From assembly GCA_029891345.1 (NCBI GenBank), contig CM056997.1, positions 213,691,212 through 213,755,211 on the forward strand: 64,000 bases of DNA. Reading direction: 5' to 3'. The position numbers and the translations under genes are program-made. The notes under the pieces were generated by a model, which was not told where the DNA came from, searched no databases, and saw only the letters and a program-made list of their open reading frames with translations. Source of the stretch: Dryococelus australis (taxonomy: Eukaryota; Arthropoda; Insecta; Phasmatodea; Phasmatidae). Shown here piece by piece: positions 28,901-40,900 of the stretch (positions are counted from its first letter, which is position 1; each line of letters opens with the position of its first letter).

Positions 28901-31900
28901 GATGGCCGCCTGCACGGACATCAGCTTGAAGAGCAGCATGGAGTCCACCTTCTTGGTGTAGACGACCTGGGATGGGCTGACGAGGGTGATGCCTCGTATC
29001 AGTGGGTTCTCGATGCTGTGCGTGTAGATGGCAAATGTGGCCGGCTCCCCTAGGGAGTCGTCCAGCATGAAACTACCCGTTATGCTGCCATCATTGAGCA
29101 ACTCTCGCCTGTGGATCTGGAATCACCCATTTCACTCTGTTGATATCTCTTTGCAACAAAGTCAATTGAAAATCTCATATTTAATTTCCTTTTATGTTTC
29201 TCACTATTTACATGACTATATTTAAAACTTAGTATTACTTTTTTAAGAAATTTCAGAAAACTAAAAATACAAGACCCATCATGTTATTTGAGTGTCACTT
29301 AAGCTGTTATAATTTTCTTATAGCCTGTGTACCAAATAAATAATTTATAATATATCACAGTTTTTGATAATTTTGAGTAATAAATCAAATATAAAAATCT
29401 TTCAAATTGTCTATTTATATAATAGTTGTTCCAAATAAAATTGTTTGCATATGTTTCTTAGAAAATTCTGAATCTTTTAATAGTGGCCACATGAATTCAA
29501 TTTCAGGAGGAAATTGATTTAGAATTATGTGTGTGAGAGAAAAGAAATGCACAAAAATCACTCGCTATAAAAAACCATTCTAAAACAAACACACAAATAT
29601 TTAGACACTTCAGTTATATTATACAGAAGTTTAACTGTAAAACTTTTCATTTTTGCTACCTCACAATAATGACTACCTTAAAATCTTCTTTCATAATGAT
29701 ACTAAATTTTTATCTCGTAAAATGTAGTAAACAAATTTAATAGTTGTAGATAAATATAAAAGACATACAGCTCTAGCACAGACTTGTGCTGTGCAAATCG
29801 TTGTTTGTCATTAATAAGGTTTCTGGGGATAAGTGCATTGAAATTGCCCATTCCATGAATTGCAATTACTTAACATGAATTGGCATAACTTGACATGAAT
29901 TGGCATTACTTAACATGAATTGGCATTACTTGAATGAATTATGTCACATCTTCAGGCACAAGAGTGGTACAAATAACAGGTCCCCCTGTTTACAGCATGA
30001 ACTGGATGTCCACGTGACGCAGGTGATGGGCATGACTCACTCACCTCGATGGGCATGCCGGAGGGGCTGCCCTGGTAGAAGTGGGAGGCAATGTCATGCA
30101 GCACGTTGGCCAGACGGAAGTGCGTTGTTAGCAGTGATGTGTGCATGTTCTGGCGTTCCTCCTGCACCGTGAACGCAGGGGCCCCTGTACCATGGGCCAG
30201 AGGGTCCAACTGCCGCTCCCGCGCCAGGTACGGGTAGTTGATGGTGGCAATGCGTGCCCGTACGTTGGCGGCCTCTGCCAGGATCGAGTTGATGTTGAGC
30301 GAGTGGTCCATACCAGGTGCGATCAGCACAATCACCGAACTGGCTGGCCCGTGTTTGCTGGCCCGCTCCTTCAACATCTGCAAGCCACACAGCAAAATAC
30401 ACTTTACTGTATGCAGCACCAGAAACCAAATACATAGCAAATCAACAGAAACACTGCACAACCTGTTAAAAAAAAAAACTACAAGAAAGAGAAAATAACA
30501 AATATTAAAACAATTAATTTTACAATTTAAAATAGCAATAAAATTTTATCATTTGCTACAAGACAAAATAATGTGTATTTCAGGCAAGATCCGACCAGAA
30601 GCAAAGTTGGTGATGACCTCCGGGGTTCTCGTCAAGGAAAATGCACCTAGACAGATACCATGCTGATGAAAAAAAAAACTACCACATCCTTCATAGACCA
30701 CTCTTTCCATTGCTAACCCAACCACTGAGCAGAAGTAACTACCTATTGCTATACATTATCCACATGAGCTAATAATTAATATTGGTTTTGTATGCTGCAT
30801 TCACACAACTAGGTTACAATTTTTGCAGAGTAGCAAATTATTTAGATTTTTCTTGACCCAGGTGAAAAATTCCTGACAGTTCCCCGACTTTTTCACTGTC
30901 ACATGAAATTCCCTGACTTTTCTCGGTTTTCCCTGTGGGTGGACTCCCTGTTACAAACCTTAATAACTGAGTCGATCAAAGCAAAACCAAACACTTGAAC
31001 TATTTTTCAATACCATGGTGAAACTATTTAAAATACATAAACCAAAACAGGTTGTACAAAAATAGAAAGCTGCTAAAAATATCTCTGGGCTAGTATATAC
31101 ACACCACTGTAAATAGTAAAACATTGCTTAAATTATGAATGTCATCAGTATGTCAACAACATTTGAAATACATTTTTCACTCAAAATTACACTGCTCAGT
31201 GAAAAATGCAATATTAGTTGTTAACGCCATTTTTAAGTATGCACTTCTTTATTACTGCCACACACATAAAACATAAAATATTTATCAAAAAAAAAACATA
31301 TTAACTATGTACTGCCAATTGGATATTAATATGAAATTTTTGTAATCATTAATACAGTATAGCTAAAAAATAATATAAAAAAGTTTCTACTTTATTTTTA
31401 ACTATCATCTATTATTCTAATATTCTGTAATAAGCTCAGCTGAAAATTTTCCTATCATATTTCTCTACCTTCCCATTCACTCCTCTCTCTTTACTTTGCA
31501 TGTTGCACTAAAACTGCTAGAATTATAATATTTCTATTCCTTCTTGTTTATCGTTACACTTTCCTGTCTGTGTGTGTGCGTCCCTGGATGTGTGTGTGCG
31601 TCCCTGGATGTGTGTGTGCGTCCCTGGATGTGTGTGTGCGTCCCTGGATGTGTGTGTCCCCTTTTCAATTTTTGAACACTTCAACCGAATTTCAGATACA
31701 TGGTACACATATAATACTTAGTAAGGGCACTTGAATTGTATAGTTTTTGACCACCGTGGATCCTTATTTTCAAAATGGCAGCTATTTAAACATTTTGGGT
31801 GATGCCACATCTCAGGAACCATTCAACCAATTTAAACCAAATGTTGTATGCCAACAGAACATAGTGTAAGCATTACATTTTGAGATGGATATGGTTAGTC

Positions 31901-34900
31901 TGCATTTTGGAAAACAGCATCAATTAAAAACAATATATTTTACATGATGTCTCAAAAACTATTCAACCAAATCACACCCAATTTGGCATGTAAGTAATAT
32001 CCTGGTATGCCATGTAAAAGTAAATGGTTGAACTTGATCAGTTACTTATGTTCAAAAAGGCGGTCACACGAAAGTTTTCAGATTATTTACTATATCTGCC
32101 ATATCATTTAACCAATTTCGACCAAATTTTGTATACTGAAAGTATCTATTACAAACAACATATAGGCTATACCAACAAATGACTACTTTTTTTGGCCATT
32201 TTGGAAGATAGCATCATACGATAGCACCATACGAATAACTAAAGTTATTATGTAATAACTAAGTAAATAATTAACCGGTTTCTACCAAATTTGGCAAAAA
32301 CATAGTACTGTTGTAGATGATGTTAAGTTATATGTTTTACGCATGTCAGGCACTTATTTTCTAAATTGTGGACATATAGCCATTTTCAGTATATTTTGTC
32401 AATTTTGTAAGATGCACCATGCGAGTAAGTAAAGTTTTATTTTGTCATATCTCTGGAAACAATTTAAAGATTCAATCCTAATTGGGCAAACAAATAGTAA
32501 TACTGCAGCTGGTGGTGTAATGCTTTATGTACGTTAAACACTATTTTCAAAATGGTGGCTATATAAATATTTTTACTTATTATATTAACAAAACCAATTC
32601 CAACTTAACTTTGTATGCTGACAGTACCTTTTACAACCTTCAAATTTGTCTATGGAGAGCCTCAATTCTCTGCCATTTTGTAAGATAGCCCTACCAGTGT
32701 AGCAATGCTCCACTCTTTTCGCCGTAGTTCCAGTGTTAACCACCGTTTATCGCGCGAAAAACATTCGCTGAGGCCAATTTGGCTACCTCTCCCTTCTTTC
32801 TGTTCCCCACCCCTCTTATCATACCTGGCACATCACTAGCTTCTATTGGTCAAGGGAGGTCATGTGATCACTGGTAATATTTGAGCTGTAACCCTCTTGA
32901 TTAAATATACTCTTCTTCTGACGACTGCAACACGACCAGCACTTCATCTCTTCGCCAAACTACGCAGTGAACGTCATGGAGATTGACCTCTTTCGAGAAA
33001 TGTAAAACAGTGTCAAGCACTTAAATAGTTTTCTTTAAGATTTTACAATTCAGTGAGCACTAAGAATTGTGAGCCAAGACGGGAAAATATGGTGATCTTT
33101 GGGAAGTGCACAAGTAATCTGGGCGTTGGAATATTCAGTAACGTTCGTGCAGTAGCAAGTGCCTAGTTTATGTGGTGGTGAGCAGCTGTAATAGTAGGAT
33201 TTTGATCTGTATGCTGTTGGAATGACACACTTTAAATTTAAGTTTTATTTTCAAAGTTTTTGCTATGTGTGTCACATCGTCACCTGTAGGGTGGTGAAGC
33301 TTTGCTTGATCGCCGCTGCCCTGTTTGGCTGGCCCAGCCTCAAGGTCAACAGCTGTTTTGCAATGTGTGTCACATCATCACCTGTAGGATGGTGAAGCTT
33401 TGCTTGATCGCCGCTGCCCTGTTTGGCTGCCCCAGCCTAAAGGTTAACAGCTGTTTTGCATTGTCCACACTTTGCCTCGTTTAGGAAGAATGTCTTCTTT
33501 TTAAACGTGTCCACGGCTTTGTATTTTAGATTTTATAGAAGCTTTTAGTAACTACAGCGCTATGTTTGGCCCTAAAAATTTAATAAGGGTGCAGCAGTAA
33601 TTGGTCTTTTCTTACTGATTAACCATAATTTTAATGAGTACTTATATTTGCAAACACACTTTGATGTGCCTGAAGGTCAGGGGTTTGCATTAATTTTAAT
33701 AGAAGTTTATGTGGGAACCATTCAAAAGTCTAATTCAAGTTTTTTATTTATGCTCCAATGTCTAATTGTGATGTGCACTAATAATGATGTTTATTTTACT
33801 GAATTCAGTGAAGAGTAAATGTTAAGAAACCAAAGTTCATGTTGACGCATTACGTCTTTTTTAAATATTATTAATCAACTTCTACTCATCAGTGCAAACG
33901 AACGTGGAGCATTTGCAAAGGAGTTTGATTTGCTGCCATCATCAGCGAGACGTCAGGAATTTTTATACCTACTAAGACAGAAGACAGATGATCCACGCCT
34001 GAGGCAATTATTCACCGCCTGAACCATCGAAGCGATGCATCATGATTCAGAGAGTACAGCAGCATGCTGCCACAAGCCACTACTTATACCAGCGCCAGAG
34101 CAGGAGCCTAGATTCAGCGCCCACCACTGGCGTCTCACTCATCAAGCATCTATGGAATGCTTCTCACACCTGATACCTCCTCTCCAAAACAAACCCCCTA
34201 TGCCAGATGAAGATGGGGGCAGCCCACCAGGCAGTATAAATAGTGGGACACTCCAGAGCTCGCGGCCAGTCTTAAAGTATTTGAAGTCTGTCACCTACCT
34301 TGGTCCTTCATCACGTACTAGTGGTGTGGAAGGCCTATCTCCTGAACTCTTCACCACACCTCTCGAAGAGCCGAAGATTCCTCTCTCTCAGCGGTCTACA
34401 GAAGAACTTACAACCCCAGCTTACATCTCCTGTAACACCTCGACACGTATCGGTCCTTTCTGGACAAGCAGAGTACTGCTAGAGAAAGTTAAGTCAGTTA
34501 AACAGCTACTTGCAATACTGCCTTTCCTTTAACTTTGCACAGGTAGCATCCACCTGCATCACTGAGGGTGTTTTACCTTCCGCAAGCCCTACAAGATAGG
34601 AGGTAGTACATTCATCATCCTTGTTTATTTCCATTAAACTAATAAATATTGACTATCTTATTTTCGAATATCACTTCCATTTCCTAGTACCCATCCCCTG
34701 TAGACATCAGACATAAAGAGGCGGCAGCAAGGGACCGGGATTTTATTCTTCCCGTAACGACACCACACACCACCCACAGAACAATTGTGGATGGCCACCC
34801 ATTCACTGCACTTGTGTGGTGAACGGTAAAGCCCTGAAACTTGGATACCACTTCTTTAGGGTTAAACTCCCGGTCTGAGGTTCGCCCTTCTCATCATGCA

Positions 34901-37900
34901 CTAGTGGTGCAGAGAAGGGTATTTCCTTGGGTCTGGGGGAACCAGCACCTCTGGGACACTATCCACACCAAATTTGGAAGGCCACCCATTCTCTGCACCT
35001 AGTGTTGTGAACGGTGTAGTGAACGGTGAACTAGGGGCACGCTCCTGGTAGGATCTGCTTGTCAGCTCAGAGGTTGCCTTTCTTATCGCGCACTAGTGGT
35101 GCCGAGAGGGGTAGCTATCTGGGTCTGGGGAAACCAACCCTACTGGTACCTCACCATGTCAGGACCACTGATGGCATTAAGCAGCTCGACTAACTCTTCA
35201 CTCCGGTGCCGAAGTTTGAGAGTGAAATACGGCGTGGTCAGTGGCCCCAGCACCCACACTGTGTACACATTTACACGTCAAGTGCTTCACTCCGACCAAG
35301 TCTTATCATAGGTATTAGTCCTAATGCCATTTACACACAGTGATGATAATCAAAAGTAGGTGAAACGGGGGCTTAAATTCATTCCTGATGGGTTCGAGCG
35401 AGTTAGTCCACGAGATCAAGCTGCAGTAATACAGTCGGCTTGTAGCTCCAGCTCTACCCGCCTCCATACCAGCTATTGTCGAGCCGCCAACCAAGACAGC
35501 CAAAGGGCACCATCCGGTAGTTCAAGCCTTTCTCTACGGCACAGACAGTGTCCATGGAAAAAACACCCTCTCACTCCTGATGGGTTCGAGCTAGTTAGTC
35601 CACGAGATCAAGCTGCAGTAATACAGTCGGCTTGTAGCTCCAGCTCTACCCGCCTCCATACCAGCTATTGTCGAGCCGCCAACCAAGACAGCCAAAGGGC
35701 ACCATCCGGTAGTTCAAGCCTTTCTCTACGGCACAGACAGTGTCCATGGAAAAAACACCCTCTCACTCCTGATGGGTTCGAGCTAGTTAGTCCACGAGAT
35801 CAAGCTGCAGTAATACAGTCGGCTTGTAGCTCCAGCTCTACCCGCCGCCATACCAGCTATTGTCGAGCCGCCAACCAAGACAGCCAAAAGGCACCATCCG
35901 GTAGCCTTTCTATACGGCACAGACAGTGTCATGGAAAAAACACCCTCTCACTCAGTAAGGCACTCGACCTGCCCAGCATCTCATCTGCCCACGTACCAAA
36001 TACCACACTAGGAGATAACGACCGTACCACGCATAGTTTCTACATATTGGTTCTAGCGCTTGTTGGAATTTTTATGTTATTTTTTAAAAGGGAGTGTTTT
36101 GTGCCTTTGTATTTTGTTTTATAGTAAAGTAGGGTGTTTATATGTTATTGATTTTAATGTCCCCTATTAAGAGTTTTTAATTACAGTGCAGTATTACTCA
36201 CACAGTAATTTTTTAACATCTCTTGTGGTTTTATAGTATTATTTATGTCTGAATCTACAAAAAATCAGTGATGTATCAAGCATGCATTTTAATGGTTTTA
36301 ATTGCAAACATTTCTGAATTATTTTTATGGGTGTTGCTCTCAATAAATGTAAAAGGGTTTGTCATTGTTAATAAAACTTTTAAGTTGAATTGTTTAGTAC
36401 TGTAATTTTTGGTAAATGTCTGTGCACCAGAAAAAAAAAATGTTTTTAATTCTTATCTCAGGAAATCATCAACACCATTCTTTCAAAATTTGGCCAGGAT
36501 GATGCACTGTGTTAGGCCATAATATTAAATGTATTTTTTAAGTAGGACACACTTATTTTGAGAATGGCGGCTAAAAAATAATTTTAGTTTTGGGGGTGAT
36601 ATCTACGAAACTATGTAATCTAATTTAACTTAACTTTGTATATTGGCAGAAAACAACCATTGAATGCGTTATTAGATAACTTTTTATCCTCCATTTATGA
36701 AGTTCATAGAAGTTTTTTATGTCATCTCAGGGAGCAAACCACCAATATCCATCAAATTCTTCACACAAATAGTGTGAAGAATGTAAACTTACATGTTTTA
36801 TGTGGCTCAGTCACTTTTTTTCAAAATAAAGGCCCTATAAATATTTTAGGTTAGTAAACCCTAACATTTGAAACATTATACTGATTAAATCTCAAGTTGA
36901 TGCTCCGAATCCGACCTCCATAATGCAGTGGATTACATGCTAGCTTATACTCCAAGGTTTTTTGGGTTCAGGTCATGGGTAATGCATGTGTGTGTTTGTA
37001 ATTGTCTCACTACTGTTGCATAAGTTTTTGGTTTCATTTCTAAAGTTATTGCTGTCAAAGAGAAGTCAAGTACCTCCTACCAACTAGGGTTTTAAGAAAT
37101 TATTTAAAAATAAATTGCACCCATATTGGGGAACGTATGCTTGTTAGTTATATCAGTAACCTCTAGTTCCTTTTATCAACTTCCCCTTCACATTTTCTTG
37201 AATTTCCATGAGGTGTCATTCATAACATACACTCAAATATGAAAGTTTGTTTTTGCAACTTTATGTTCGAACCATTCTCTCTTAGAGACCACCAGCACAT
37301 TCCTTCAAATCTTTCTGCCACAGATGATTAATGCTATGTTTTAAACCTAGCATTTATACACTGCGCACTGCCATACGTGTAACTTCACGTTCACTGGTGC
37401 TAATGTGCGTTAGTTGTTTCCTGTCGACAGGTTGCATGCACACCTCCTCTCTTGTATACTTGCAATGGTTACTGTGTCTGCCAACATGATGTGCGTACTA
37501 GCACTTTCCTTGAGCATGTCAGCTGCTCAGGAGGAACGTGGCAATGTTGTTTTTGATCTACACACTAAAATGATGAGAATTGTATGTAGTACGATAACAT
37601 TAAAGTAATGAATTCCTATAACTATTTTTTTTTAACAAACATTATGATCAGAAACTAAAAATCTAAGCTTGACACGGCACAGATAAATACTTAACAAAAT
37701 TTATGAAGTTTAGAAAACTTCACATCCATATGTATTTACCAAAGTAGAACAAAAATTACTAAATAATAAGGGAATCTCTGATTGTGGTTACAGAAGTGAA
37801 ACAAGTAATCGGAGGAAAAGAAAATGGATTTTGAAATAAGTGTTAATATGTTTTTTTTTGTGTCTAGACAAGCTTGATTTTTCATTATGTGTTGATTTTG

Positions 37901-40900
37901 GAAATTCAGTTATGGAGGAACATGTGTAAACAGAAGATAAGGGGATATCCCCTTCCCTCCATATGGCTTGGGCTTCCATAACATAAGTTATATTATGGAA
38001 AAGAAAATTATAACACATAAATGGAAAAATTGACATATTGAATAAGTCAGAGCCTTAAGGAAATATTTACTGTTAGTTATAAATTAATTCAGTAAAGATG
38101 ATTTCTAATCTCTAGAAGTACAAGTAATGAAGATCAATTGTGAAAGCCTGGTAGAAGAGAGCAAAGGACACAGACCTGGAGGGCAGTGCGAATGCCACAC
38201 TGCAAGCAGGCAGCGGTGTGGGAGTCACCCGGGATGTAGGGGATGGCAGACGCCACCAGGTCCCTGGCGCTTGGCACCGACAGTGGAGACAAGTGCTGGG
38301 CCTGTGTGGCCGACGTCTCATTGGCCAGCACCAGTCCCACCTCGCTGCTTTCTGGGAGGTCATGCAGAGCCCACTTCCTCAGAGCTGACCTGCATAAGTC
38401 CACCAACCCTCCTGCTTGTACCTCCTGCCCGGCAACACCACAGCTTACCACTAACACATCCACCAACCACTACATTCTTTACTTTATTTTAGTTCTGTAT
38501 CTAAAGTAAGGAACAGAGTTTTTACAAACATTTCAAATGTAGCCAAGTATCAAGGAGTTACTCTCCCCTTTCATGATGGCAAAGCATGTAGTAGGTATTG
38601 GTTTGCCAGAAACGTCATAACCTTTACATTCATCAGAGATGTACCACAATGCTCAGCACTCTTTGGTACCTATTGTGCATGCATTTTTAACCCTGATGGA
38701 ACAGGCCAGTTTCTACTATGTATATGCCTGGGCTATTCAATTAGTGGCCCGTGCGCCAAGACTTGTTAGACTGTGTACGTGTGCCACTTTCCAGTGCTAT
38801 TATTAATAGACTACGACTCATCAACCTCACGTATTTCTACGTAACCCAAGGGAGGGTCGAGTCAGACAACGCCATTAACGACTTTCTTACTGCTGCTGTC
38901 TGCTGCTGGAATGCTGGGTTCTGCACTAGGCAGGCTGACTGCTTGTCGACGTGTGCTGAGAGTAGGAAATACACCTCTTGAATAACAACACTCAGATAGG
39001 AGCAATACTTATTTATTACGTAATAATAATCAAGGTGACGCTTACTATCTCTTACCGAGCAAAACGTGGTCGGAAGTAACCTACGGTAAAACAGGTGGGT
39101 GAGACCTACTCCTAATCTAACTTGGTATAGAATGACATTGACTGCTTTAAAAACAACTCAGTTGCAGTTACTTTACCTCGGGATGTCTCGAAGAGACTTT
39201 AAGAAAAAAGGTGCAACTACTTTTAACGGCAGTGGGTGTAGTTGCTACTACCAGAAAATAATGGCGGTTGTCGAACCAGGAGAAATGACAACGGAGAGTG
39301 TGGTAGTGGTGTCTGCAGGCTTACTGCTATAAAGAGCTGGTGGTAGATGGTGCAGAACCTTTGAAGCTGGTGGAAGATGGTGCAGAACCTTTGAAGCTGG
39401 TGGTAGATGCTGCAGAATCTTCGGAGCTTGTGGTAGACATTGACTGCAACCTCTGGGGCTGCTGCTAGTTGGTGATAGAAGCCACTGGAACTCCTGGTGG
39501 CTGTTGAGAGAAGCCCCTGGAGCTTCTGGTTGTTGGTGGTGACAGCCTGTGGAGCTGCTGGTGGGCTTGGCGGAAGCCTTTGGAACTTCTGCTGGAGTGG
39601 GAGGTGTGACATCGTGCTGTGATGTCTGCCTGGAGTGAGTGAGGTGGGAGAATCTACCCTTGCGCTCGGTTATATGGCCTTAGGCACTCGGCGGCGCTCG
39701 GCCATCTTCGGAAAGCTTAGCAACACTCTATCTAGCAGGTGCTTCAGGGAAGCTGACATGTTCTGCAGCAGCTTTGAACAATGGTTATTTGACGTGCTGG
39801 GTTCGCCTGCTAGGCTGGAACCATCCTGTATGCACTCGTGAATAACGTGTTGAGTTTGACCCTTCCTCGGGATACGTAGACACTACGTGAGTAGTGAGAG
39901 GAAGTTGGGTCTGGTACATCAGGAAATACCACGCATCTGTAACTTTCCCTGCATGAGAAACAATCCTGTAGTTTCTGGTAGATGTAACATGTTAGGATGA
40001 GTCGTAGTCGTGTTTAATATAACTCATATAAGCAGCATGCATCAACAGTTTGTTAGTACTGTATCGTCAGACACACTGCCAGGTTGCTGAGACAAAAGTT
40101 TTATGGGCATACACAATACACTCTGCTGGAACTCACCTGAGGAAGCTCCACGACTCTCGCACGTACATATCCTTTGTATCCTCAATCACAAGTACGTATC
40201 TCGTTATTGAGCGCCGCTTGTAGTGGAACGATGGTGTGGTGTTGACAACTTTCAGCTCATCCACAACACTGCACAAACCAAAAGTGATACATGAGTATAA
40301 AGAAATCTTAAATGTTTGTTTTGATTTGCTGTGTGTTACAATTTCAAATGTCATTTACTACAAAATCTGATGTCATTACAAACTCTATTACAAGATGGTA
40401 AATTTTATAATTCTTATACAACTTACATGTGCTTTCCAAATCAGATAAAAATTGTAAAAAAAAAACACAATAATAGAAAAAAGTCCTATGTTTTTTTGGA
40501 TAAAAACTCCATTTTTGTTTATTAATTTAACCATAAGTAAAGAGTTAAATGCAATGTGCAAAACCTCTTTAGACAATATGTGCAAAACTTCTTTAGACAA
40601 TATACTACAAGCAATAAATTTTAACTCATTGAAGTTTACATTTAATCTATCTTTCATTTAATAAAGTTGCAGGACACTTTGTGACTGAATACTTTTCTTA
40701 TTTCCTGTTTCAACAAAGCATTCCCAAAACGGTTTCTAAGAAAGATTGTATGAAATTGTGGTTGAGATTGATAACACATTAACTACTAAGGCAGTGCAGA
40801 AATTCATAAGTTCCTGCAATTACCAAGAGGAAACTATCACAGAGTGACTTACGTAAAAGTAAACACCGTTCCTTCTTAAGGCAGTCACCTACTTGGCGCT

